Of a stretch of DNA of 64,000 nucleotides, positions 24,823 to 32,963 are shown one piece after another. The notes beneath the pieces were generated by a model. It was not told where the DNA came from, ran no database searches, and saw only the letters and a list, made by a program, of their open reading frames with translations. This DNA is from Asterella californica (lineage: Eukaryota > Streptophyta > Marchantiopsida > Marchantiales > Aytoniaceae), in assembly GCA_036924285.1 (NCBI GenBank), contig JAYKYS010000009.1, positions 4,898,001 through 4,962,000 of the forward strand. The letters are read 5' to 3'. The position numbers were made by a program, and so were the translations under genes. Within the stretch, counting starts at the first letter, position 1; every line of letters starts with the position of its first letter.

Positions 24823-27800
24823 TTGGGTTGGACCAGCATCTGTGTACGAGCATCACCCAACAAAGGAACATTCTCCAAGATGTATGCTGGAGAATCCACC
24901 TGATGCATCTGGAGATGTCGTAGGATCCGTAACATCTCCCAGAACATCCTAGATCGCGGGTCATGTAAACCCTGACCTCTCCCTGCACGCGTGTGACCTT
25001 GACATGACCATCCGGCTATCACCAAGTGAATGGTGCCCACAAACGTAAGATCCTGCGCCCCCAGCAGCGAAATATTCGACGGTAATGCTTGCTGGTATCC
25101 TCTAACAGCTGATATGGGCAACAACTCAGGATATCTCTGCACCAAACGTGCCACATGTCGCAATGAGATGCTTCTCGCAATCTCATCTCTCTCCACATAC
25201 AAGTATCGCTGTACTTGTATACCTACCTGCAATACCGCAGCCAAACCTGTGCTGATCCCTCCAAACAGCTCCAGCACACATACACCTTCCTCTGGATACT
25301 GCCACACAATGGGAGTCGTATCCAACGGTGATAAGGTCACAGGACCAGTAGCAGGAACAACCCTTTGTTCCTCTACTGGTGGTACAAAAGCTTCACTCCA
25401 AGCCTGCTGCACCAACTGATCAGCATACTGCTGCAACTCTCCACTCGAACTCCAGAGTGGCACATCCAAGGCAGATGGTATTAACGTAGACATGCTAGGC
25501 ATGTCCTCCACCTCCTCATAGATCGGAGTATCCTCCGCATGGGCATTACCCTCCAACAACTCGTCCGGCCAAGTGATGATCGAACTGAACCCTGCAACGG
25601 ATGCCATCGTTCCTGGTGTAGGCTCCGTCGTCCCTACTCTAGCACTGAACCGCACTGGTAAGCGGCTCACTCGTCCCTCACCGGACTGCCAACCTGGCCT
25701 GTAAGATGCTGTCTCTGCCCAATAGTCAATCACGAACCCCATAGGGTACAACACAGCACCTCCCACCAATACATCATAAGACTCTGCGGCTGTAACAATG
25801 GCCTTGGCCTTCACCATAGAGCCATCCGTGGGGTGATCTGACCGAACTCTCACCGTCAACATCTCTCGTGTCATGTGTAGAGCCGTACCTCCTGATCCCC
25901 CTAGAGATGTCTGCAACTGGAATGGACATCTCTCTATCTCGGACTTCTTCAGACCCAAACCAATACACGCCGCCTTTCCCAACATCAACGGTTGGGCTCC
26001 AGAGTCTAACAAGACCTTCTGGGGTCGATACACTTTCCCTGAAGGTGCCACCAAACAGAAGATACTACTTCTGTTGTCCAACAACACCACACCTGGTGCC
26101 AAACTAGCACGGTCAATCGCCGGCCTAGCTGATAACTCATCTAACCTAGCAGCCGCCGCTTGCCAAGTACCACTGGTAGCTGTCCTGATCCTCGACTCCA
26201 TGGACACGTCTACCGCCTCTTGTTGAACTACTTCAGCACTAGAGGTAACTACATCCTCGCTCTCACTGAGTGTGGCCGCCAACTGGAACACTGGAGCCAA
26301 GTTGACTCCCAATGCCCTCATATCCGTGGCTGAGAATAGTGGGGCTCGCAAAACTGCTGTAGCCGCCCCCAACATCGGGTTCGACGTCGCATCCACAGAC
26401 GTCGAAGGTGGACTCACATCACACCCACTCCTGGATGTCGATGCCTCCAACTCTACTGCACCATCGGTAGGTCGTTTAGGAACCATAGATGTGGTCCTCA
26501 ACGCCTCCGATAACGTGAACGACTGGGGAAGCCTGGCTTGTCTACCAGCCTCCCCGCGTTGTGGATCCAACTCCACTGACGCACCTCGTGGCTCAGAGGC
26601 ACGTACTGCACCTCTAGTCACTGCTGCAGATGCCTCAATCTGCGCCACACCAGCCATGAAGTCGAAGTCACCTCCTTCTCCTCCATAAGACGTGGAAGCC
26701 TTTGTTCCACCCGATCTCCGCTGAGCCATAGCCATACTAGCTATCCTCTGCTCCAACTGCTCAATCCGAGCAGCCATACCTGCTTCTGACATCGTAGCAG
26801 GCGGTGGACCGATCGGTCCTCTCCCAGGTGCTGGACCTCTACCTCCAGCTCGACCACCACGGCCTCCTTGAGCTCCTCCGCCTCGTCCACGATCAACCTT
26901 CCCTTGCCGCAACTCGGGATGGAGATCAAAACAACGGTCACTACTGTGACCAGGTCGTCCGCAATGCTCACATTGCCTAGGTACTGCTTGAGACGTCCCT
27001 GATGTCCCTGACGTCTCATAACCTCTCCTCTGTGGACAGTCCCTCTGCTGATGAGGACCATCACACGTCCAGCAAGGACCCGCTTGCTGCTGACTAGAGA
27101 AGGACGGCATGGGCTTCTGCCCACCAGATCCTCCTACACCTCCCTGCGATCGTGACTGCTCTGCACGATCCTTACCACCACCACCACCACGCTGTTGCGT
27201 AGCCTGTGATCCTCGAGAAGAGGTGGTCGCTCCATGTGGTGTCTCCTTGCTGAACCCAGCAACCACCACCCTCTCCTCCACCATGTTGAGCTCAATCCGC
27301 TCAGCCAGACTAAAGACAACCGCCAACGTCGGAGCGGTATCTCTAAGAAGAGTAGCATCTCTAACTCTCCTACGCAGCTCCCGGTCTAGTATCCCATACC
27401 AGAACTGGACTGCCTGTGCTTCCGTCACCCCTTGGGTAACGCTGATCAACCGCCTCATGCGAGTAAACGCCTCGCGTAGGCTCTCTCCAGTCTTCCGCTG
27501 GAACTCGTGCAGACTCCTCAACTTGTCGGTCCGCACACCCTGATAGTTCTTCCTCAAACATTGGAAGAACTGAACCACAGGGTTAAACCCTGGTGGTATC
27601 CCGCTCACACTACCACCTGCTCCACTACTTGTGGATGCACCGGTAGTAGGTACTCCACCACCTGTGGCTGCACCACTGCTACTGGCACCCGAACTCGCAG
27701 GTGCTACGCCTCCCGAAACTGCGCCAGTAGTGATAGAAACGTAGTTGGGAGACCAATGTTGTCTCCACAACTCGATCTCAACACTGTAATCTCGCCTGAA

Positions 27801-28223
27801 CTCATGATAATCGTCCATCGGCGGTCCCTCCAAGTGTTGGAACAAACCCTTCCACGCCATGAAGGGTGTAAACAACTGTGGGTTCTGCATCTGCTGCAGA
27901 TCGCACCAACTGTCGAACTCCTGGATGAAGTCATCCAGCTCAATGGTACCAACTGTACCCGAGTAACGTCGAGGCCCCTTCGTGACCCCATAGATCTCGT
28001 CCATGTCCCACAACAACGGTTTGGCGACACTAGACTCACCACCAGAAAACGCGCTGTCTGCGTCTGACTCGTCCTCTGGAACAACCGACGGCAATGGTGT
28101 AGGTAGTCGGTACCTCACCCCACTCCGTGTATACCCACTGTCCGAGAAGTCCCCACCAGAACCTCCCGAGAACTCCGTGATGAGCGAATCCCGCCAACAC
28201 CCTCCCCAACTGGAATGTCGCAA
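24693..28223 (-). CDS. Gag - aspartic protease - N-terminal half of DNMT3-like methyltransferase
   Basis: This is a 1176-aa frame. Residues 1 to about 340 are a Gag-like region with a Ser/Gly/Ala/Thr-rich linker. Two zinc knuckles lie near residues 382 (CWTC) and 418 (CEHCGRPGHSSDRC), in a Gly/Arg-rich context suited to RNA binding. A retropepsin-type active site, LLDSGAQ, is near residue 740. From about residue 980 there is a cytosine-5 methyltransferase. Motif I is LELFGGISTGL, followed by GIQVQRYLYVERDE. The catalytic motif IV is GWSCQG, with Cys near residue 1070 and Ser in place of the usual Pro. Motif VI is ENV near residue 1117. The FGGISTGL and GIQVQRY layout is closest in my memory to DNMT3/DRM enzymes. 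The frame ends in out-of-frame sequence just after a hairpin, while the rest of the domain continues in another frame. Confidence 0.9.
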   Translation of the reverse strand: MRHSSWGGCWRDSLITEFSGGSGGDFSDSGYTRSGVRYRLPTPLPSVVPEDESDADSAFSGGESSVAKPLLWDMDEIYGVTKGPRRYSGTVGTIELDDFIQEFDSWCDLQQMQNPQLFTPFMAWKGLFQHLEGPPMDDYHEFRRDYSVEIELWRQHWSPNYVSITTGAVSGGVAPASSGASSSGAATGGGVPTTGASTSSGAGGSVSGIPPGFNPVVQFFQCLRKNYQGVRTDKLRSLHEFQRKTGESLREAFTRMRRLISVTQGVTEAQAVQFWYGILDRELRRRVRDATLLRDTAPTLAVVFSLAERIELNMVEERVVVAGFSKETPHGATTSSRGSQATQQRGGGGGKDRAEQSRSQGGVGGSGGQKPMPSFSSQQQAGPCWTCDGPHQQRDCPQRRGYETSGTSGTSQAVPRQCEHCGRPGHSSDRCFDLHPELRQGKVDRGRGGGAQGGRGGRAGGRGPAPGRGPIGPPPATMSEAGMAARIEQLEQRIASMAMAQRRSGGTKASTSYGGEGGDFDFMAGVAQIEASAAVTRGAVRASEPRGASVELDPQRGEAGRQARLPQSFTLSEALRTTSMVPKRPTDGAVELEASTSRSGCDVSPPSTSVDATSNPMLGAATAVLRAPLFSATDMRALGVNLAPVFQLAATLSESEDVVTSSAEVVQQEAVDVSMESRIRTATSGTWQAAAARLDELSARPAIDRASLAPGVVLLDNRSSIFCLVAPSGKVYRPQKVLLDSGAQPLMLGKAACIGLGLKKSEIERCPFQLQTSLGGSGGTALHMTREMLTVRVRSDHPTDGSMVKAKAIVTAAESYDVLVGGAVLYPMGFVIDYWAETASYRPGWQSGEGRVSRLPVRFSARVGTTEPTPGTMASVAGFSSIITWPDELLEGNAHAEDTPIYEEVEDMPSMSTLIPSALDVPLWSSSGELQQYADQLVQQAWSEAFVPPVEEQRVVPATGPVTLSPLDTTPIVWQYPEEGVCVLELFGGISTGLAAVLQVGIQVQRYLYVERDEIARSISLRHVARLVQRYPELLPISAVRGYQQALPSNISLLGAQDLTFVGTIHLVIAGWSCQGHTRAGRGQGLHDPRSRMFWEMLRILRHLQMHQVDSPAYILENVPLLGDARTQMLVQPKCGLGLDQQCCWMQREWDLVHIVHGCGGRTCYRERCLSAHTME
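24801..24836 (-). repeat. Perfect 15-bp hairpin at the methyltransferase frame change
   Basis: CTGGTCCAACCCAAG (24801-24815) and its exact inverse (24822-24836) are separated by six bases. The hairpin sits exactly where the methyltransferase domain leaves one frame and continues in the other. It may be a templated foldback mutation that caused the frameshift, or a structure that promotes ribosomal frameshifting. The sequence alone does not decide. Confidence 0.85.
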
Positions 28224-29633
28224 TCTCCGTCACCACCGTAACCACCACTTGCCTAACCCCGCTCCTACTGAGCTCACCTATCCCCTACTAGGACGGTCAA
28301 GGTAAGGGCAACCTGTACCTGCCATCACCACAGGCAGCCTCTCACGGTCTGTTGGTCGTCACTCCAACCGCACCGTGAGAGAGACAAAGGTAGTCTGACT
28401 GGTCCGCAACTCCAGCCTCACTACCGACAGCACACTGGAGTGAACTCACTCCGGAAATCAAGCGCCAACACAAGCAAACGCGGCGCACAAACAGGAAGCA
28501 GAATATGGAGGGGTTCCAACCACAAGAAGTCCAAACGATAACCCTCCACACTCAAACATTCACATAAAGAGAAATCCAGCCCCACTCGGACTGACGTCTC
28601 CTCGTCAGTGACCACATGCACAATATATGATCACCAACTGTCGTAACTGACACTGGAGGTCACTAACTAGATGTCCACACCTCTAGTAGCTCCAAAAACA
28701 TCCACGTGGTAGCTCTACTAGCTCACCCAAGACAACTGCCACCAACTGCCTACATACGCGTCTCTACGGTATAGACAAACACTACCACAACTATAGCTTG
28801 CTCCTAATACTATGGGGTCGCCCTACCACTCCTCTAGGAACGTGCGAGAAGGTCTCCTACTACCTTAAACAAGTCCATAAGTACTTGCACGCATCCCTGT
28901 AGGACACCAAGAGCTATTGGTCTAGTGGTAAAGCCAAAGCTAAGACTAAAAAGTCAGGAGTCCAGATCCAGAAATAGTGTTGGGATGGGTGACCAGCTGG
29001 TTTTACCCTTCCCACACACTAGAACTTGGATACCTCTCTCACGCACGCCAGCAAGCTGGCTTGCGGCGGGCGCGGGCTCGGGCTCAGGCTCAGCTCCGCT
29101 CCGCCTCCGCACTCTCGCACTCCGCTCTCACGCCTCCGCACTCATGCACCTCTGCTCCTCGAAGCTCCTCGAAATTGAGCCAAAATCTGACGTAACTAGC
29201 CTTTTAGTGCTTGCGGGTTTCACGGCAGCGAACTTCGACATGCCATAACTTCTTCAGTCCTTGGCCAAACTCCACGAAACTTAGTGCGCTAGAATCGTCT
29301 CTCCAATGCGCTTCCAAAGAGTCCACTCCGGCCCGACATTGACAAGTATTTCAGCTGCTACGCCCAAACGCGCAATCCGGCTCCAACAACACACTTCAAG
29401 AACATTCCGCAAAATTTCTGCAGCGCTTCCGCATGACAGAAATCTCCACTCGACCCCAACGACAGCAAATCGATCTGCGACCACCAATGTAGCACGGCGT
29501 CCACACACCTCGATCACAGCTCCAAACAATCAACCACGAACGGCAACGCCCGAAGATACCAGCGGACGATTTCCGATTTCAGATCTGCGAGCTCTTACTG
29601 AACTCCGCCTCGACCTGCACTCAGTTCTTTGAG
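28224..29633 (-). other. 5' leader of the gypsy element
   Basis: This is the non-coding region between repeat A1 and the first long frame. No standard tRNA-Met primer-binding site is recognisable just inside A1; the sense sequence there begins CTCAAAGAACTGAG. The segment 29040-29170 is a GC-rich CTCCGC-type simple stretch. A tRNA-like or 5S-like patch lies at 28911-28998. Confidence 0.6.
28911..28998 (+). other. tRNA-like / 5S-like patch (possible SINE relic)
   Basis: The patch has an A-box-like TGGTCTAGTGG, a degenerate B-box-like GTCCAGATCC about 50 bases on, and GGGATGGGTGACC, which resembles the conserved internal segment of 5S rRNA. It lies antisense inside the gypsy leader. It is too short and imperfect to be a working tRNA or 5S gene. 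Confidence 0.35.
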
Positions 29634-29927
29634 TAATCTGAATACAGAGATTACCATCTCCAACACCACAACAAGGACTACTCACAAACGGTCAAGCCAA
29701 ACCCACTCGAAACGCGAAGAGAATCCGGGTTACACTCAACTAGACTATCCACCATAGCTTGGAGCTTGAAGGCTCAACTCAAAGAACTAAGGCCTCCAAG
29801 CCCTACCTGCGAAGTTTACCCCTAGTGGGCTCTCTCTCCAACTCGCCCTAACGGCACTAACGGCCTTACCGGGATGCGTCACTTCGCACTCGGTCAACCT
29901 AGCCGAGGTGCCCAAACTGACGTGACA
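29634..29927 (-). repeat. Terminal repeat A1 (294 bp), 5' end of the element
   Basis: This matches A2 (20387-20680) over its full length. It is not accompanied by a B repeat on either side, which is what makes the terminal arrangement unusual. It is followed by TGTG and host DNA. Confidence 0.93.
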
Positions 29928-29931
29928 TGTG

Positions 29932-30769
29932 GTTGAACTAATTATTTATTTCGCATATAAAGAACTTCAGGATACCGGTCTCCATAATAGTTAATTATTT
30001 TAATAACTCCAGTTAAATGCTCTTTGTCATTTGTGGATTCATATACATGATAGCTTTTGGAATTCTGAGGTATCAAATAAATTTTCTTCGAAGATACATA
30101 GTTGTATAGCTTACTGCAAGCAGGAGATGGGTACAGAAGTTGGCGATAGAAGTGAGTGATAGATGGTGCGAACTATGAGAGTATGTCGCAACATCTATCA
30201 TGTCTTGAGAGTAGATAGAAGCATGAAGAAGTAGAGAAGTAGTAGACAAGTTTAGATATTAGATATTCACCTCCTCCATTTCTCGATGGAGGAGGCAAAT
30301 ATGCAGGGGTTTAATTTAGTATTTAATCCTTCCGGCGCAGGAAGGGATAGGTACTAAATTAAAGTCACTGGGAATTAATGTATAAACAGCTTCAGGTTAT
30401 CAGATTTGTATTTTGGAATCATGGATGTGTATTCATGCTTTATGGATTATATCTTGGTTTATTCGTGTTTCCAGGCATGAGTTAACAGTTAATATTTATT
30501 ATTTTTATTTACTTAGTATATAAATTTCAGTTATTATTTGTAAATTTTTTAATATCATAAAAATAATAAAATTTCCCTAGAAGTTATATTTATTATTTGT
30601 ATTTATTTGCTATAATTTTATTTTTTTTACATTTACATATTTTTTGATATCATAAAAAGAACAAAATTTCCCTAGAAGTTAATAGAGAATGTTTATTCAT
30701 TGCTTTCTATTAGGGTAGAGAGACACTCCCGTTTAACTAAACTTAGGAATCTAATCTTATTGATACGAC
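29932..30769. other. AT-rich gene-free DNA with one hairpin module
   Basis: No coding sequence is seen. The segment after 30480 is extremely AT-rich, with a short repeated phrase (ATAAAATTTCCCTAGAAGTTA and a near copy) at about 30560 and 30660. Confidence 0.6.
30262..30363 (+). repeat. Paired-hairpin module, copy 1
   Basis: Two adjacent stem-loops. The first has 10-bp perfect arms CCTCCTCCAT / ATGGAGGAGG (30270-30295). The second has 24-nt arms closing around CTTCC-GGCGCA-GGAAG (30310-30363), with several G-U pairs. Between them is the phrase AAATATGCAGG, shared with the other copies at about 40.8, 53.6 and 55.4 kb. Confidence 0.75.
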
Positions 30770-31440
30770 GAAAAAAAGAAACACATATCTAAAGAAAGAT
30801 TATAACATAACTATATCCAAAGAATGCATATGAGTAAAGAGTCTTCGCAGGGAGAACACACATTTTGATATACATATCTAATCAGAGGGCAAAGAACATA
30901 GCCATAATCGTCATAATACATATCTAACAAAGAGGTCTAGCATCATACACTTTGGTACACATGTCTAAGGAGGGCAAGGAACACAACTATAGCTAAAGTA
31001 TGTAGATCTTACATATATCGAATGAAAGAGCAAGGAACATCTAATATACGATATACATATCTAATGAGTTGAGAAAGAATTCGTTATACACATATCTAAC
31101 GAAAGAGAAAAAGCACAACCATATCTAAAGTATGCAGGCCATATATATATCTAACGAAAGTGCAAGAGACATTGATTATACAGTACACACATATCGATGG
31201 ATAAAGAATTCACCATATATATATTTAAAGAAAAAATAAATAACACAACTATATCTAAGATATATAGACGATATACATATTTAATGAAAGGACAAAGAAC
31301 ATAGCGATACCCAAGGTATGCAGACGATACCCAGTTCATATACTCTGGTACAAATATGTAACGAGTGGCATACATATCTAACGAGCAGGCAAGGAACACA
31401 ACCATAATTAGCATATCCGAGATATGTAAATAACAGAATA
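30770..31440 (+). repeat. Degenerate tandem array (unit roughly 55-65 bp)
   Basis: About ten imperfect repeats share the core ATATACATATCTAACGA, then AGGGCAAAGAACACAAC, then CATATCTAAAGTATGCAGA. The copies are diverged and differ in length. No coding potential is evident. Confidence 0.75.
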
Positions 31441-32963
31441 GTCCTCGGAAAGAGACCATACAAGATTTTCCCCGACCGGCTAAACAGAGTAAAACCATGT
31501 ACCTAACCTCAAAACACTGGACTCGTACGCGAAACCCCTTTAGAAGAAAGGAAGACAGAATCAGTGCTCAGCCGGTTGAGAAATATCGCTGGAACAGCTC
31601 TGGGCTCCTACCTGAGCTATCATATATCATATTCTGGGTTCACCTGAACCTAAAAAGGTGTAACAATGACTGGAAGCTCCTACTGGAAGCTCCTAAAACA
31701 AGTTTCGAGCTGGATGGAGAGATGAAAGAGTTGAGTTTCACGAGAGACTCGAAGGATCCCACAAACTGCTGATATCTTGCTCGGAAGGTCAAGCATGGTT
31801 GACGTGCGTAATAGTCTCTCTTGGAGCATCTCCAGCGTACTCTAACCTTATTTTGAAGTATAGTTCTTCCAGTGGTTATTGTATATTGAACTCTCAACTT
31901 AGTTCCACAAAGTTTTGCGCTATCAAATCAAATTCCTATTTTAGAGTTTCATGTATTTCCATGTTCTTGGAGCGTGTGACTAGTACCGCCACTCTTGAAA
32001 ACAGTTGAAGATGGAGTTTTACCGCTAGAAAGAACCATCTTTGAAGTCTTGCTCCCGGCCTGGCAAGTCCAGGTCGGGGTTCAACCCCCGACCTAGCTGC
32101 CGGTAACTAGGGGTTAGCTTGTGCCCCGACCTGCTGGTTGTAACCAAGACAGACATAGTTTCCAGGAAGAGCGCAGTCAACAGAACACCTGGTAGCTCGG
32201 ATGCGACGGGGACAACCTCCACAACAGATATCAACTACATCATAGCGAGATTCACCAAATGCATCGAGGATACTCCATTTCAGGTCCATCAAACGTAAGG
32301 AAGTGCACGGTTGATGATCCTTGAGAGTGCTTTCAGTGATATCAGCGGCCATGGCGTACAACCCAACGAGCTTAGGTGGGAGCAACTCCAAAGGGCTTCC
32401 CAGATTTCTCTACTCCATCGTGCTCTACTCGACTGCTATCCACCAACGTGGCCACTCAATCATTCTGTCAACATCTAAAGTTACGGACAAAATCTCTTCT
32501 GATATATGTTGACGTTGGCCCTATCAAGCGGTGGACTGGAGGGGCCATGTAATGCAAGATCTAGACATTCCGTTCCCTATTCGATCTTTTACGAAACTAT
32601 CACTCACCGCCACTCAACTTCTCTCTCGATGCATTCTTTCCGCTCCGCGCCGCTGCATTGTTATATGATTATGAAACTCTCGTGGATGAGTGAAAGAACG
32701 CGAGACTGGAAGCTCACGTATATGAATCGCTCATGATCAGTTAGTACTACTTATTCCTTTTCCTTGCTTGCTGCACCACACTACTTACGTACTAGCTTCC
32801 ATGATGATATGCTCCACCTAGCTAGCTAATTAAGCTTCTCTTGCTGCTTTCTCTAAATCTTCTGTCAAAAGCATCCGGATCTGATCACATAGAGTAGATG
32901 TGATACGTGATTTAGCTGTTGCAGCTGCAGCCGCTAGCGGTACATAAGGGTGTGAACAGGTCC
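31441..32963. other. Intergenic DNA and probable 3' flank of the glutamine synthetase gene
   Basis: No convincing gene is seen. A SINE-like patch is at about 32050-32125. The part next to 32963 is the expected 3' untranslated region of the minus-strand glutamine synthetase gene. Confidence 0.5.
32050..32125 (+). other. Possible tRNA-derived SINE fragment
   Basis: GGGGTTCAACCCCCG resembles an RNA polymerase III B-box inside a small GC-rich hairpin in otherwise AT-richer DNA. There is no clear A-box, tail or target-site duplication, so the call is weak. Confidence 0.3.

Larger units (their letters stand above)
20279..29927 (-). mobile_element. Ty3/gypsy retrotransposon carrying a DNMT3-like methyltransferase and a PHD-finger integrase
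   Basis: A 9.65-kb element is read on the minus strand. The coding order is Gag with two zinc knuckles, aspartic protease, cytosine-5 methyltransferase, reverse transcriptase, RNase H, zinc-binding and DDE integrase, then a C-terminal PHD finger. The element is bounded by TGTC on the left and GACA on the right in plus-strand reading. ATGTG flanks both sides (20274-20278 and 29927-29931; the first base of the right copy is shared with the element end). In sense order the terminal repeats are A1 (29927-29634), body, B1 (20790-20683), GC, A2 (20680-20387), B2 (20386-20279). A1 and A2 are both 294 bp with about 11 differences. B1 and B2 are both 108 bp with 6 differences. The coding region has one frame change and one stop and is otherwise long and open, so the element is fairly young. 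Confidence 0.93.

Noticed and set aside
20279..29927. Assignment of the element to the DIRS/Ngaro order because of its split repeats and methyltransferase
   Set aside because: It encodes a DDE integrase and a gypsy-type RT, no tyrosine recombinase is visible, and the methyltransferase is of the cytosine-5 type rather than the DIRS adenine type.
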